A stretch of DNA of 64,000 bases, from contig JAKAXU010000011.1 of the NCBI GenBank assembly GCA_021816455.1, positions 19,632 to 83,631 of the forward strand, given 5' to 3'. The position numbers and the translations under genes are program-made. Shown here piece by piece: positions 46,962 to 56,307 of this stretch. How positions within the stretch are numbered: the first letter of the stretch is position 1; the number at the start of each line of letters is the position of its first letter. Under the pieces are notes generated by a model. That model did no database searches. It worked only from the letters and a program-made list of their open reading frames with translations, and was not told the origin of the DNA. The DNA is from Acidobacteriota bacterium (GTDB lineage Bacteria > Acidobacteriota > Terriglobia > Terriglobales > Acidobacteriaceae).

Positions 46962-47738
46962 ATGAGCGACGGATGGAATCTGAGCGGGAAAACTGCTGTG
47001 GTCTTTGGGCTGGCGAACAAGCGTTCGATCGCGTGGGGAATTGCGCAGCGACTGCATGAAGCGGGCGCACGGCTGGCGATCTGTTACCAGAATGAACGGA
47101 TGAAGGCCGAGGCGCAGGAGTTGATCGGCGAACTGCCGGGAGCCGAAGGTTTCCCGTGCGATGTTTCGAGCGACGAGGAGATTGAGGCGCTGTTTGCGCA
47201 GTTGAAGGAACGCTACGGTCGGCTGGATGTGCTGGTGCACGCGGTTGCTTTTGCGCCGAGCGAGGACATGAGGGGAGATTTTCTGAATACCAGCCGCGAA
47301 GGATTCCGGATTGCGCACGACGTGAGCGTATACTCGCTGATTGCGGTGACGCGTGCGGCGGCGCCGCTGATGACCGAAGGTGGATCGGTGATGACGCTGA
47401 CGTATTTTGGCGCGGAGAAAGTGGTGCCGCACTACAACGTGATGGGTGTGGCGAAGGCATCGCTGGAGGCGACGGTGCGGTATCTGGCGTCGAGCGTGGG
47501 TGCGCAGGGGATTCGTGTGAACGCAATATCCGCAGGGCCGATCAAAACGCTGGCCGCGCGCGGTGTGGGCGCGTTGGGCGAGATGCTGAAGCTGCATGCC
47601 GAGCGTGCACCGCTGCGGCGCAATGTGGATCAGCTGGAGGTGGGTGGCACTGCGTTGTGGCTGGCCAGTGTTCTGTCGAGCGCCGTGACGGGCGAGACGA
47701 TCTACGTGGATTGCGGCTATAACATCATGGGTTTCTAA
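46962..47738 (+). CDS. fabI: Enoyl-[acyl-carrier-protein] reductase
   Basis: Reduces the enoyl-ACP double bond at the end of each fatty-acid elongation round, using NADH. The 258-residue SDR protein has GKTAVVFGLANKRSIAWGIAQRL, LTYFGAEKVVPHYNVMGVAKASLEA (the catalytic Tyr-x6-Lys of FabI), and GPIKTLAARGV. The start with AAAGG six bases upstream is the natural one. It is the target of triclosan-type inhibitors in other species. A glycosyltransferase gene follows within 14 bases, so a rightward operon is likely. Confidence 0.95.
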   Translation: MSDGWNLSGKTAVVFGLANKRSIAWGIAQRLHEAGARLAICYQNERMKAEAQELIGELPGAEGFPCDVSSDEEIEALFAQLKERYGRLDVLVHAVAFAPSEDMRGDFLNTSREGFRIAHDVSVYSLIAVTRAAAPLMTEGGSVMTLTYFGAEKVVPHYNVMGVAKASLEATVRYLASSVGAQGIRVNAISAGPIKTLAARGVGALGEMLKLHAERAPLRRNVDQLEVGGTALWLASVLSSAVTGETIYVDCGYNIMGF

Positions 47739-47751
47739 ATGAGGGTCGCAG

Positions 47752-48798
47752 ATGCCGACAGGCATCGAAAGGATGGCCGCGAAGAACGAAAGACATCTGG
47801 CGCTGGTGACCGACGCCTGGGAGCCGCAGGTGAACGGTGTGGTGCGCACCTGGCAACAGATGGTGCAGCGGCTGACGGCACGCGGCTGGCGCGTGACGGT
47901 GATTCACCCGGGTGAGTTTCGCTGCCGACCGCTGCCAAGCGATCCGGAGATTGCCTATGCGTGGAACGTGTGGCCGGAGTTGCCGCGCAGGTTGCGCGCG
48001 CTCAATCCGGACGCGCTGCATCTGGTGACGGAAGGTCCGCTGGGCATGACGGCGCGCATCTGGTGCGGCCTGCATGGTTATCGATTCACCAGTTCCTATC
48101 ACACGCGTTTTCCGGAGTTCATTCAGGAGCGCATGGGCATTCCGCTGATGGGGACATATGCGTTGGCGCGATGGTTTCACAATCGGGCCGAACGGACGCT
48201 GGTGCCGACTCCAAGCTTGATGCGAGTGCTGGAATCGCGCGGCTTCCGGCGCTGTGTTCCGTGGACGCACGGCGTGGATACGGCGCGGTTTCACCCGGCT
48301 TTGCGGGGAGAACTACCCTATTTGAGGCCGATTTCGCTTTATGTGGGACGCGTCTCGGTGGAGAAGAATCTGGAGCCGTTTCTCTCGCGCGACATGCCGG
48401 GGACAAAGCTGGTTGTGGGCGATGGACCGGCGCGCAGGGAGTTAGAGAGCCGCTACCCGGATGCGCATTTTCTGGGCGTGCGCGAAGGCGAGGAGTTGGC
48501 GCGGCTGTTTGCCAGCGCCGATGTCTTTGTCTTTCCCAGCCGCACGGATACTTTCGGATTGGTGCTGTTGGAGGCGCTTGCCTCAGGTACGCCGGTGGCG
48601 TGTTATCCGGTGACCGGACCGATGGACGTGGTGAACGATGCTTCGGTTGCTGGTCTGGACGAAGAACTTGGTCGAGCGGTGGAGCACGCGCTCACCTGCT
48701 CTCGTGCCCGCTGCCGGGAGTATGCCGAGCGGATGAGTTGGGATGAGGCCGAGCGCATTCTGGCAAGCGCGCTGACGCCGATGAGGCGCGAGCGATAG
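47752..48798 (+). CDS. Glycosyltransferase family 4 protein (MgtA/PimB-like)
   Basis: A 348-residue GT-B enzyme. AWEPQVNGVVRTWQQMVQRL holds the acceptor-side glycine loop; FTSSYHTRFPEFIQER, THGVDTARFHP, LYVGRVSVEKNLEPFL and FVFPSRTDTFGLVLLEALASGTPV are typical of mannosyl- or hexosyltransferases that act on lipid carriers. The last of these contains the nucleotide-sugar E-x7-E. GAGG lies seven bases upstream of the ATG. It starts 14 bases after fabI, consistent with a role in making a glycolipid of the envelope. Confidence 0.87.
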   Translation: MPTGIERMAAKNERHLALVTDAWEPQVNGVVRTWQQMVQRLTARGWRVTVIHPGEFRCRPLPSDPEIAYAWNVWPELPRRLRALNPDALHLVTEGPLGMTARIWCGLHGYRFTSSYHTRFPEFIQERMGIPLMGTYALARWFHNRAERTLVPTPSLMRVLESRGFRRCVPWTHGVDTARFHPALRGELPYLRPISLYVGRVSVEKNLEPFLSRDMPGTKLVVGDGPARRELESRYPDAHFLGVREGEELARLFASADVFVFPSRTDTFGLVLLEALASGTPVACYPVTGPMDVVNDASVAGLDEELGRAVEHALTCSRARCREYAERMSWDEAERILASALTPMRRER

Positions 48799-48826
48799 AT
48801 GAAATTTCAAAATTCAGCGAAGAAAA

Positions 48827-48857
48827 CCCGCGTCGGGTGAACGACGCGGGCTGGTTA
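48827..48857 (-). terminator. Rho-independent terminator of the GH3 gene
   Basis: CCCGCGTC and GACGCGGG (48827-48834 with 48843-48850) form an 8-bp stem around an 8-base loop. On the minus strand it is followed by TTTTCTT. It starts 26 bases past the GH3 stop at 48877. Confidence 0.8.
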
Positions 48858-48876
48858 TGGGCGGGAAAGACGTCCG

Positions 48877-51606
48877 TTATTGGATATGCGCCATCGCCTC
48901 CAGAGGCAGGTTACGCAAGGAACCGCCGACGAGCACGGGACGCGGACCGGTGGCGCGTGTCCATTTGCCCGCGGATTCGGACCAGTACTGAAGGCGCCGC
49001 GCGGGGACTGAAACGGTGATCGTGCGGGATTCGCCGGGTGCCAGATGCACGCGATCGAAGGCCGCGAGTGTGTGTAGGGCAAAATCGCCGGATTGTGGCT
49101 GCTGCGGCTTGCCGAGATAGACCTGAGGCACCTCGTCGCTTGCGACGGAGCCGGTGTTCTTCAGCGTGAAGCTGACGCTCAGTCCGCCGCCCGCTGCGGG
49201 CGCGACGTGCAGTCCGGAGTAGACGAAGCGTGTGTAGCTGAGGCCGTAGCCGAAGGGAAACAGCGGAGCGATCTTCTGCTCATCGAACCAGCGGTAGCCG
49301 ACGAAGATGCCTTCAGAGAAGGTCGTCTTGCCGTTGATGCCAGAGGAGCTGCGCTCCGGATGAGCCGGATCGGTGGCCGCGTAATCGGTCAGCTTCTTCG
49401 CCCATGTGAAGGGCAGTCGACCGGCGGGGCTGGTTTTGCCGAGCAGTAGATCAGCCGTGGACCAGCCGCCTTCGTCGCCGGGCCACCACATCTGGAGCAC
49501 CGCCTTGACACGGTTGAGCCACGGCAGGGCGACAGGCTGGGAGACGTTGAGTACGACGATCGTATTTGGATTGACAGCTGCAATCTCTTCGATCAGCTTG
49601 TCCTGGTCGCCGGGCAGGGCGAAGTCCGGACGGCCACGGGTCCAGGCGAAGACGACGGCAACCTTCGCGGCTTTGGCGGCGGCGATGGCGGCGTCATGAT
49701 CGGTCTGGCGCGCCTCGGGCGTCATCCAGTTCAGGCGCACCTGTTCGGGATGGTTGGATGTGTCTCCGGTGACGGCGAGCGTGACGGTGTGGGCACCTTC
49801 CTTGAGATCGACGGCGACCCGTATGTTGTCCAGGCCGTCAGTAGTGGGCATCAGGCCATCCTTACCGCCCAGCACAGTGTCGCCATGCACGCCACCGCGC
49901 ATGCCGTTCGCTCCGGCGACGGGTTTGCCGTCGATCTGGAGGCGGCCCGCGGCACCGAGCAGTTGCAGATATATCCAGTAGGAGCCGGTTTTGGCGATGT
50001 GCAGAGTGCCTTCCCAGGTGGCGTCAGAGTTAGCGGGAAGCGCTTTGTGATTGGCCACGGTGAAGTCAATGACCGGGTCAGTGGATTTGCTGCCGTCCTT
50101 CATCGTACGCCGAAGGCCAGGCTGGCCATCGACTTGGGTCCAGAGCGATGCCGGAATGGTCTTTCCGGTCATGTCGTCCTCAACGGCGTAGGTGATCTTC
50201 GCGCCGGGATCCAGTTTGCGCATCGCCTGTACGGTGCCGATCTGGCGCCATGGGAAACCGATCGAGCGTTCCCCAGCTATTCCGATGGCGACCGTCTGTC
50301 CGGCTCCGGGGCCGATCATAGCAAGCGAAGCGAGAGCGTCACGGTTGAGTGGAAGGATTTCGTCTTCATTTTTCAGCAGAACGGCAGCGTCTTCGGCAGT
50401 TTTGCGAATGACGCGTGCGTTGTCTTCGACGGCGTGGATGGGTGGATCCTTGGGGCCGAGCTGGCCGGGCGTGGGATGGTCGAGATAGCCGAATTTGTCC
50501 ATCTCATAGAGCACCGTTCCGGCTGCGCGCGTGACAGTTTCGTCGGAGAGCTTACCTTCCTGACGCAGATTCCAGAAGTTGATGTGCGGATCGTGTGCCG
50601 AGCCGAAGGAGCTGAAATCGCGGGGTTTGGGCGTGGGTTCCTCGGGCAGTGGTTTGCCAAAGAAACCGGCGAGCATGGCGGTGTTGAAGGCGGGCGGCGG
50701 CGTGGGGTGAGGCTCTTCCGTGGTGAAGAAGGAGAAGATCATTGTGCCCAGCGGACTCCCTTTCGGACCGGGACCGGGCATCTCCATGTCGAGGCCCTGG
50801 TTGATGAAATCCGGAGAGTGAACCGCGCCCCAGTCGGAGGTGACGAAGCCTTTGAAGCCGACCTGATCGCGAAGAATCTGGGTTAGCGTCTGAGGATTAC
50901 CGCAGGCCGCGATGCCATTCACCTTGTTGTAAGAGCACATGATCGACGAGACGCCAGCTCGCACGGCGTCGATGAAGGGCGAGACGTAGATTTCATGCAG
51001 CGCCTGCTGGCCGACCCAGACGTTGCCGCTGTCGGTGTCGTAGGCGACGTAGTGCTTGGCCTGAGCCATCACATCCTCACCCTGCACGCCTCGAATGAAG
51101 GCGGCGGCGATGTCGCCGGTGAGCACCGGGTCTTCGCCATAGGTGTTGTAGCCGCGCGAGAAGGTGATGTCGCGATCAATGTTGATAAAGGGCTGAAGAA
51201 CAACGTCGATGCCGAGGGATTTGGCTTCGCGGGCGACGACCTGCCCATTGGCGAGGGCATCGGCCTGGCTGAAAGTAGCGGCCAGTCCCATGGTAGCCGT
51301 CTCCGCCTGGGAGGGATTGCGAGTGAGGATTCCGGGCGGTCCGTCGGAGAAGCGCAGCGGAGGAATATGCAGGCGGGGTACGCCGGTGAGATATCCGGCC
51401 TGGCCCTGATTGGTGGCCGGATTTTCAGATGCGCCGCGGATGAGCGCCATCTTTTCGTCGAAGGTCATCTGGCTGAGTAGTTGGTCGACGCGGGCATCTC
51501 CGGTGACGACGGGCACCGACTGCGCAAGGAGTGGAACAGCGGGAGGGATGGATGCAGCAAGCACGGCCAGGCAGGCGGTACGTTGCCATCGGGAGGTAAA
51601 AGACAT
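48877..51606 (-). CDS. Secreted GH3 beta-glucosidase with PA14 insert
   Basis: A 909-residue exported glycoside hydrolase family 3 enzyme. Signal peptide: about 1-29. The (beta/alpha)8 domain includes RFSDGPPGI, NIDRDITFSRGYNTYGEDP, QAKHYVAYD and the nucleophile Asp in FVTSDWGAVHS near residue 254. A PA14-type beta-sandwich (about 515-620, WEGTLHIAKTGSYWIYLQLLGAAGRLQIDG) is inserted in the alpha/beta sandwich domain, and an Fn3-like domain ends the protein (LSVSFTLKNTGSVASDEVPQVYLG). Such enzymes release glucose or xylose from plant oligosaccharides. AGGAG lies eight bases before the ATG, and a strong terminator follows the gene. Confidence 0.92.
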   Translation of the reverse strand: MSFTSRWQRTACLAVLAASIPPAVPLLAQSVPVVTGDARVDQLLSQMTFDEKMALIRGASENPATNQGQAGYLTGVPRLHIPPLRFSDGPPGILTRNPSQAETATMGLAATFSQADALANGQVVAREAKSLGIDVVLQPFINIDRDITFSRGYNTYGEDPVLTGDIAAAFIRGVQGEDVMAQAKHYVAYDTDSGNVWVGQQALHEIYVSPFIDAVRAGVSSIMCSYNKVNGIAACGNPQTLTQILRDQVGFKGFVTSDWGAVHSPDFINQGLDMEMPGPGPKGSPLGTMIFSFFTTEEPHPTPPPAFNTAMLAGFFGKPLPEEPTPKPRDFSSFGSAHDPHINFWNLRQEGKLSDETVTRAAGTVLYEMDKFGYLDHPTPGQLGPKDPPIHAVEDNARVIRKTAEDAAVLLKNEDEILPLNRDALASLAMIGPGAGQTVAIGIAGERSIGFPWRQIGTVQAMRKLDPGAKITYAVEDDMTGKTIPASLWTQVDGQPGLRRTMKDGSKSTDPVIDFTVANHKALPANSDATWEGTLHIAKTGSYWIYLQLLGAAGRLQIDGKPVAGANGMRGGVHGDTVLGGKDGLMPTTDGLDNIRVAVDLKEGAHTVTLAVTGDTSNHPEQVRLNWMTPEARQTDHDAAIAAAKAAKVAVVFAWTRGRPDFALPGDQDKLIEEIAAVNPNTIVVLNVSQPVALPWLNRVKAVLQMWWPGDEGGWSTADLLLGKTSPAGRLPFTWAKKLTDYAATDPAHPERSSSGINGKTTFSEGIFVGYRWFDEQKIAPLFPFGYGLSYTRFVYSGLHVAPAAGGGLSVSFTLKNTGSVASDEVPQVYLGKPQQPQSGDFALHTLAAFDRVHLAPGESRTITVSVPARRLQYWSESAGKWTRATGPRPVLVGGSLRNLPLEAMAHIQ

Positions 51607-51792
51607 TCGACTGTCTCCTCTATTTTGTGAATCTTCGGCGGGACTGCAACTGGGAAGCGAAACTCCGTGCAGACTCTGCGCGTTCCCCAGTCAAACAGGT
51701 TTCTTCAAAATACGCAAACCGATAGAGAAACGGTTCCTGGGTTTTAGAAGAGATCCTGGCTGCTGCGCGAGCTGGGGCTGCAGCGCAAGGCG

Positions 51793-53118
51793 ATGACCGA
51801 TGGTGAGCGACTCCAGTATGCTTGGGCTGGCGAGAGTCGTATGGATGAACGACAAACAGAGGTGGAGCGTGAGACGGCGAGCATGATCGCTGCGCTGCTG
51901 GGCGGGGACCGACGGGCGCTGGCGCGCGCGCTGACGCTGGTGGAAAGCGGGGACGCGCTGGGCGAGAAGATCGTTGCCGCGAGCCGTCGGGCCATTTGCC
52001 AGGCGGACGCAGAGCAGGGTAGGCGATCACTGCGACTAGGCCTGACGGGGGCGCCTGGCGCTGGCAAGAGCACGCTGCTGGAGGCGCTGACGCAAGCGTT
52101 GCGAGCAGATGGAAAATCGGTGGCTGTGCTGGCGATCGACCCTTCCAGCCCGCTGACCGGAGGCGCGATTCTGGGCGACAGAATTCGCATGCAGACAATG
52201 GCGGGCGACGACGGAGTCTTCATTCGATCGATGGCGACGCGCGGACATCTGGGAGGGTTGGCAGCGGCAGCCGAAGATGCGCTGACGGTGATGGAGGCCG
52301 CAGGCTGGAACGTGCTGCTGGTGGAGACGACCGGAGTGGGCCAGGGCGAAGTGGAGATTGCAAAGCGCGTGGATGCGGTCGGCGTGGTGCTTGCTCCCGG
52401 CATGGGCGACGGAGTGCAGGCGATGAAGGCGGGCGTGCTGGAGATTGCGGACGTGTTGGTACTCAACAAGGCGGATCGCGCAGGGGTGGAGGAACTGGAG
52501 CAGGAGATGGCTGCAGCCGAGGCACTCGCCGAGAGTGTCTCCGGGCGTGCAGAGCGCCGGATTCTGCGCACGGTGGCGACGCGGGCCGAGGGTGTGAAGG
52601 AGTTGTTGGAAGCGTTACTTGCAATTGCCGGCAGACGCCGTGGCGGCGGCGCACGGCCGGGTGCGGAAGCGACGTTGCCTGGTGTGCCACGGGTTGAGGA
52701 TTGGAGTGGGGATCCAAGTGGTCCTCGGATCGATCATCTGGGCATTGCCGTGCGTTCGCTGGATGAGGCGGAGGGTTTTTATCGTGCGCTGGGCGTGGTT
52801 TTGCTGGGGCGCGAGACGGTTGCCGCCGAGCGCGTGCGCGTGGCGATGATGGCGACGGGCGAAAGCCGCATCGAGTTGCTGGAAGCGACGGATGAAGAGT
52901 CGGCAATTGCAAAATTCATTGCCAAACGGGGCGAAGGGATGCATCATGTGGCGCTGCGAGTGACGGATATTGAGAGCGTCGTTGCGCGATTGCGCGAGCA
53001 GGGGGTACGACTGGTGAGCGAGCGGATTCAGGTTGGAGCAGGTGGGCACCGATATGTCTTTGTGCATCCGGCCAGTGCGCACGGAGTGTTGCTGGAACTG
53101 GTGGAGGCTGCGCATTGA
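51793..53118 (+). CDS. MeaB GTPase fused to methylmalonyl-CoA epimerase
   Basis: A 441-residue fusion. Residues about 20-285 are a MeaB/ArgK-type GTPase, the chaperone that loads and protects adenosylcobalamin-dependent methylmalonyl-CoA mutase: Walker A GAPGAGKS at 86-93, DPSSPLTGGAILGDRIRM, ETTGVGQGE, NKAD near 225. After a 25-residue basic linker, residues 311-441 are a vicinal-oxygen-chelate methylmalonyl-CoA epimerase, with likely metal ligands His315, Glu361, His385 and Glu435. The C-terminal dimer arm of free MeaB appears to be missing and replaced. The mutase genes are not in the window. The start at 51793 has AAGG close upstream; 51841 is an alternative. The next gene, tsaB, overlaps it by four bases (TTGA). 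Confidence 0.9.
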   Translation: MTDGERLQYAWAGESRMDERQTEVERETASMIAALLGGDRRALARALTLVESGDALGEKIVAASRRAICQADAEQGRRSLRLGLTGAPGAGKSTLLEALTQALRADGKSVAVLAIDPSSPLTGGAILGDRIRMQTMAGDDGVFIRSMATRGHLGGLAAAAEDALTVMEAAGWNVLLVETTGVGQGEVEIAKRVDAVGVVLAPGMGDGVQAMKAGVLEIADVLVLNKADRAGVEELEQEMAAAEALAESVSGRAERRILRTVATRAEGVKELLEALLAIAGRRRGGGARPGAEATLPGVPRVEDWSGDPSGPRIDHLGIAVRSLDEAEGFYRALGVVLLGRETVAAERVRVAMMATGESRIELLEATDEESAIAKFIAKRGEGMHHVALRVTDIESVVARLREQGVRLVSERIQVGAGGHRYVFVHPASAHGVLLELVEAAH

Positions 53119-53807
53119 TTCGAGAGGGCGAGAACGCGCTGCTGCTGGGCATCGACACCTGCGGCGCGAGCGGCAGCGTAGCGCTGGCGCGGGTGAAAGA
53201 GCGGCGATTGGTTTTGCTGGGCGAGGCGACGGTGGCTGGCAGGGAGTGTGCGGCAGAGATTGTGCCCGCGGTGGCAAAATTGATGGAGAATGCCGCGTGC
53301 GCGATGGAGATGTTGAGCGGAGTGGTGGTCGTCTCCGGGCCGGGGAGCTTTACGGGAATCCGCGTGGGAGTGGCGACGGCCAAGGGACTGGTCGCTGCGC
53401 GCGCGCTACCGTTGATCGCGGTCTCGCGGCTGGCGGTGCTGGAGGGTGTATCGGGAACGGGGTGCGCGGCGCTGGATGCATGGCGCGGGCAGATGTTTGT
53501 GGGCATGCAGACAGCCGATGGGTGGCGGGAGCGGCTGGTGACGGCAGGAGAGTTTTCCTCGACCGGAGACTCGCTGCAGATGCCGGAGCCGGTCGCGGTC
53601 TGCGAGGAATCTGTGGCGCAATTGCTGGAGACCGTTGCCGAGGAAGTTCGCATCGTGCGTGTCGTCGCTCCAGGGGCGGCGCAGGCGCTGGAGTATGCGC
53701 TCGATCGCTGGCTTGAAGGCCGTTTTGACGATGCGAGCGCACTAGATGGGCATTATCTGCGTGGTTCGGATGTGTGGTCGGCAGTCGGCATGCGGGATGT
53801 GGAGTGA
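53115..53807 (+). CDS. tsaB: tRNA threonylcarbamoyladenosine biosynthesis protein TsaB
   Basis: Partner of TsaD in making the t6A modification at position 37 of ANN-decoding tRNAs. The 230-residue ASKHA-fold protein has LLLGIDTCGASGSVAL at the start and VVVSGPGSFTGIRVGVATAKGL near 76-97, the family signature. The TTG start lies inside the stop of the fusion gene (TTGA), so translation is coupled. The next gene, rimI, overlaps by one base, the usual tsaB-rimI pairing. Confidence 0.92.
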   Translation: MIREGENALLLGIDTCGASGSVALARVKERRLVLLGEATVAGRECAAEIVPAVAKLMENAACAMEMLSGVVVVSGPGSFTGIRVGVATAKGLVAARALPLIAVSRLAVLEGVSGTGCAALDAWRGQMFVGMQTADGWRERLVTAGEFSSTGDSLQMPEPVAVCEESVAQLLETVAEEVRIVRVVAPGAAQALEYALDRWLEGRFDDASALDGHYLRGSDVWSAVGMRDVE

Positions 53808-54274
53808 TGCGTCCCGATGCGGGGGCGATCCTCCTACGGGCGATGCACGCCGACGATGTGGAGTGGGTGATGAAGCTTGCAGCGGATCTGCGTGAGACTC
53901 CGCGCTGGCCTACGAGTGTGTGGCAGCAGATTGTCAACGGGCAGGGCGTGCAGCGGATCGCACGGGTGGCGGAGTTCGATGGCCGACGGGCGGGATTTGC
54001 AGTTGCAGGCGTTGTCGCCGATGGAGCGGAACTGGAATCGATCGCTGTGGTGGAGTTGTGGCATGGTCGCGGCATTGGCCGCAGGCTCATGGAGGTTGTT
54101 CTTGCAGCCTGCTTCGAAGCCGGAGCGTGCCGGATTACGCTGGAGGTACGAAGGTCAAATCTTGCAGCGCAGGCGCTTTATCGAGCGATGGGATTTTGTT
54201 TTGCCGGGACCAGGACCGCCTACTACAACGATCCCGTGGAAGATGCTTTGCTGATGGAGCGTGGGTTACCGTAA
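53807..54274 (+). CDS. rimI: RimI-like GNAT acetyltransferase
   Basis: A 155-residue GNAT that in RimI acetylates the N-terminal alanine of ribosomal protein S18. Conserved parts: AELESIAVVELWHGRGIGRRLMEVVL, with the acetyl-CoA loop RGIGRR, and LEVRRSNLAAQALYRAMGF. The ATG overlaps the tsaB stop by one base (TGATG), which identifies the short start against a longer open frame. Assignment as RimI rests on tsaB linkage; other N-terminal acetyltransferases are possible. Confidence 0.8.
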   Translation: MRPDAGAILLRAMHADDVEWVMKLAADLRETPRWPTSVWQQIVNGQGVQRIARVAEFDGRRAGFAVAGVVADGAELESIAVVELWHGRGIGRRLMEVVLAACFEAGACRITLEVRRSNLAAQALYRAMGFCFAGTRTAYYNDPVEDALLMERGLP

Positions 54275-54343
54275 GAGTGCATCGACTTTGAGGCACTGGC
54301 GAGAGATGCTCCGAAGAGAAGCCCGACGAGGGTGATTTTCCTG

Positions 54344-54373
54344 TTGCAGCGGTCTCTGCTTTAGGCGTATACA
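54344..54373 (+). promoter_or_regulatory. Possible promoter of the small DUF465 gene
   Basis: TTGCAG (54344-54349) and TATACA (54368-54373) are 18 bases apart; the gene's ATG is at 54403. Confidence 0.4.
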
Positions 54374-54402
54374 GAACTGTTCCCGGTCTTGCGAGGTGAA
54401 CT

Positions 54403-54612
54403 ATGGCGGAACTCCTGGAAGAAAGCAGAGGCGCTGAGATGGAACGGCTGTTGGCCGAGCATCGCCGATACGCTCAGCGTCTGGAAGAGTTGATGGCCAA
54501 ACCGTATCTCTCCGCGGAGGAGCAAATGGAAGAGGTGCGGCTGAAGAAGCTGAAACTGCATGCCAAAGACCTGATGACGGCTCTGGGGCATAGTATCCCC
54601 GCCGTTGCATAA
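54403..54612 (+). CDS. Small coiled-coil protein, YdcH/DUF465 family
   Basis: A 69-residue, charged, helical protein of the DUF465 kind: EHRRYAQRLEELMAKPYLSAEEQMEEVRLKKLKLHAKDLM, with the K-x-L-K-L-x-x-K-D spacing of YdcH. GAGGTG lies four bases before the ATG. YdcH-type proteins are widespread; no function is agreed. A promoter of its own lies just upstream. Confidence 0.8.
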   Translation: MAELLEESRGAEMERLLAEHRRYAQRLEELMAKPYLSAEEQMEEVRLKKLKLHAKDLMTALGHSIPAVA

Positions 54613-54718
54613 GCTGAGTCGAAACGGGGCTTCGAAACGGAAATGCGGAGGGTTGGCGCGTTCAGTGTGTGCCTCCTGCCGCGTTGCGGTTGTCTGCGCC
54701 GTATAATCGTTGGGGATT

Positions 54719-55345
54719 ATGGTCAAAGACGGTTATTACTACGGCGTAGGGTTTCTGGCCGCGGCAATTGCGCTGGGCTGGGTGGTGAGCGTTTGGCTTT
54801 CGGTCCCGTGTGTGCTTCTGGCGGCGTTTTTTCTTTGGTTTTTCCGCGACCCCGTACGGATCATTCCGAGCGGCTCCGGGCTTGTTGTTTCGCCCGGAGA
54901 TGGAGTGGTGACGGAGGCCGCACGCATCCAGACCGCTGCGGGGGAGCGTCAGCGCATCAGCATCTTCCTGAGTGTCTTCAACGTGCATGTGAATCGTTCT
55001 CCGATTGCAGGGACGGTGACGGAGGTGCGTTATCGGAAAGGCCTGTATCTGAACGCGATGAATCCCGCCTCGGCCGAGCGCAACGAGCAGAACAGCGTGA
55101 CGGTGCGCGGCGAGGATGGAGTGGAAGTGACCTTTCGGCAGATTGCAGGATTGCTGGCACGGCGCATCGTCTTTCATCCGAAGGAAGGTGACCGGCTTGA
55201 GTGCGGCGAGCGAGTGGGGCTGATCAAGTTTGGCTCGCGCGTGGACGTGATTCTGCCCGCCGATGCCGAGTTGCTGGTCCAGCCGCGCGTGCGCGTGAAG
55301 GGCGGCAGCAGTGTGCTGGCCAGACTTCCCGGAGCGAGCAAGTGA
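54719..55345 (+). CDS. psd: Phosphatidylserine decarboxylase-type proenzyme (short, membrane-bound)
   Basis: Makes phosphatidylethanolamine by decarboxylation, using a pyruvoyl group formed by self-cleavage. The 208-residue protein has membrane segments at about 5-43 and the SPGDGVVT and [17 protein letters not shown] blocks of the family. The self-cleavage site is the Gly-Ser in KFGSRVDV, in place of the LGST of long forms. A TATAAT lies at 54702-54707, with no good -35. The ATG at 54719 is preferred; a TTG at 54710 is possible. Its stop overlaps the start of pssA (GTGA), an operon sign. Confidence 0.92.
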   Translation: MVKDGYYYGVGFLAAAIALGWVVSVWLSVPCVLLAAFFLWFFRDPVRIIPSGSGLVVSPGDGVVTEAARIQTAAGERQRISIFLSVFNVHVNRSPIAGTVTEVRYRKGLYLNAMNPASAERNEQNSVTVRGEDGVEVTFRQIAGLLARRIVFHPKEGDRLECGERVGLIKFGSRVDVILPADAELLVQPRVRVKGGSSVLARLPGASK

Positions 55346-56307
55346 ACGTGGTCAACAGCGCGAGGGGCGCGCGGGCTGAGCGGCCGCGACGCCGTAATCG
55401 CGGGATGTTTGTACTGCCGTCGCTGTTCACCGCAGCGGGCATTGGCGCGGGATACTTTGCGATTACGCAGACCATGGAGGCGCTGCAGCCGGGCGTGGAT
55501 GCGGCGCAGAGACTGGACTGGGCGGCGCTGGCCATCTGCTTTGCCATCCCCTTCGACGCACTCGACGGGCGCATTGCGCGCATGACGAACACGGCCAGTG
55601 ACTTTGGCCGGGAGCTGGACTCGCTTGCCGACGCCATCACCTTCGGTGTCGCTCCGGCGTTGCTGGCGCTGGTGTGGGGATTTCATTTTCTGCCGGAGAC
55701 GATCAGCCCGGAGCTTGCGCATCCGATCGTGCAGTTGGGCACGTTTATCTGTTTTCTCTATTTACTGTGCGGTGTCTCGCGACTGGCGCGATTCAACATC
55801 AGTCACGATCCGCAGCCGCAGAATCCCGGTCGGCTGGACCGAAAATATTTTGTTGGAATGCCGATCCCGGCTGCGGCTGGTCTGATTGCCTCCTCGGTGC
55901 ACTGCTTCTATGGAATTCCGATTCCGTACTGGTGGCTGGCGCTGTTGTGGATTGCGCTGGTGGGGCTGGCAGGATTCCTGATGGTGAGTACATGGCGCTT
56001 CTGGTCCGGCAAGGAGATCAATCTTTCGCGCACACAGCCGTTTCAGCTTCTGGTGCTGCTTGCCATCGCGATCTTCATCCTGATTCGCTTCTCGCGCGGC
56101 GTACTCTTTCTCATGGCCCTTGTGTATATGTTCTCCGGCATCTGGGCGCGCGCGGCATATTCGTGGTCGCGACGCCGCAGACACCGGAGTAAGAACGGTT
56201 CGACCGCCCAGCAGGGCGCTTCCGGCGCGATGCTGATCGCATCCGAGGAAGAGCCGGGCGAAGCCGCGAAAGTTTTCCACGTCGAAGGAGATGCCTCGCC
56301 GCAATGA
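55342..56307 (+). CDS. pssA: CDP-diacylglycerol--serine O-phosphatidyltransferase
   Basis: Makes phosphatidylserine, the substrate of Psd. The 321-residue membrane protein has the CDP-alcohol phosphotransferase motif D-G-x2-A-R-x8-G-x3-D-x3-D ([26 protein letters not shown]). The order psd then pssA gives the two-step route to phosphatidylethanolamine. The GTG start lies in the psd stop, and its own stop overlaps the next gene. A hydrophilic C-terminal tail of about 40 residues, rich in Ser/Glu/Gly, is variable. Confidence 0.93.
   Translation: MNVVNSARGARAERPRRRNRGMFVLPSLFTAAGIGAGYFAITQTMEALQPGVDAAQRLDWAALAICFAIPFDALDGRIARMTNTASDFGRELDSLADAITFGVAPALLALVWGFHFLPETISPELAHPIVQLGTFICFLYLLCGVSRLARFNISHDPQPQNPGRLDRKYFVGMPIPAAAGLIASSVHCFYGIPIPYWWLALLWIALVGLAGFLMVSTWRFWSGKEINLSRTQPFQLLVLLAIAIFILIRFSRGVLFLMALVYMFSGIWARAAYSWSRRRRHRSKNGSTAQQGASGAMLIASEEEPGEAAKVFHVEGDASPQ

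Noticed and set aside
45751..47526. A 591-codon open frame opposite murI and fabI
   Set aside because: Ser/Pro/Arg-rich shadow frame; murI and fabI motifs are clear on the plus strand.
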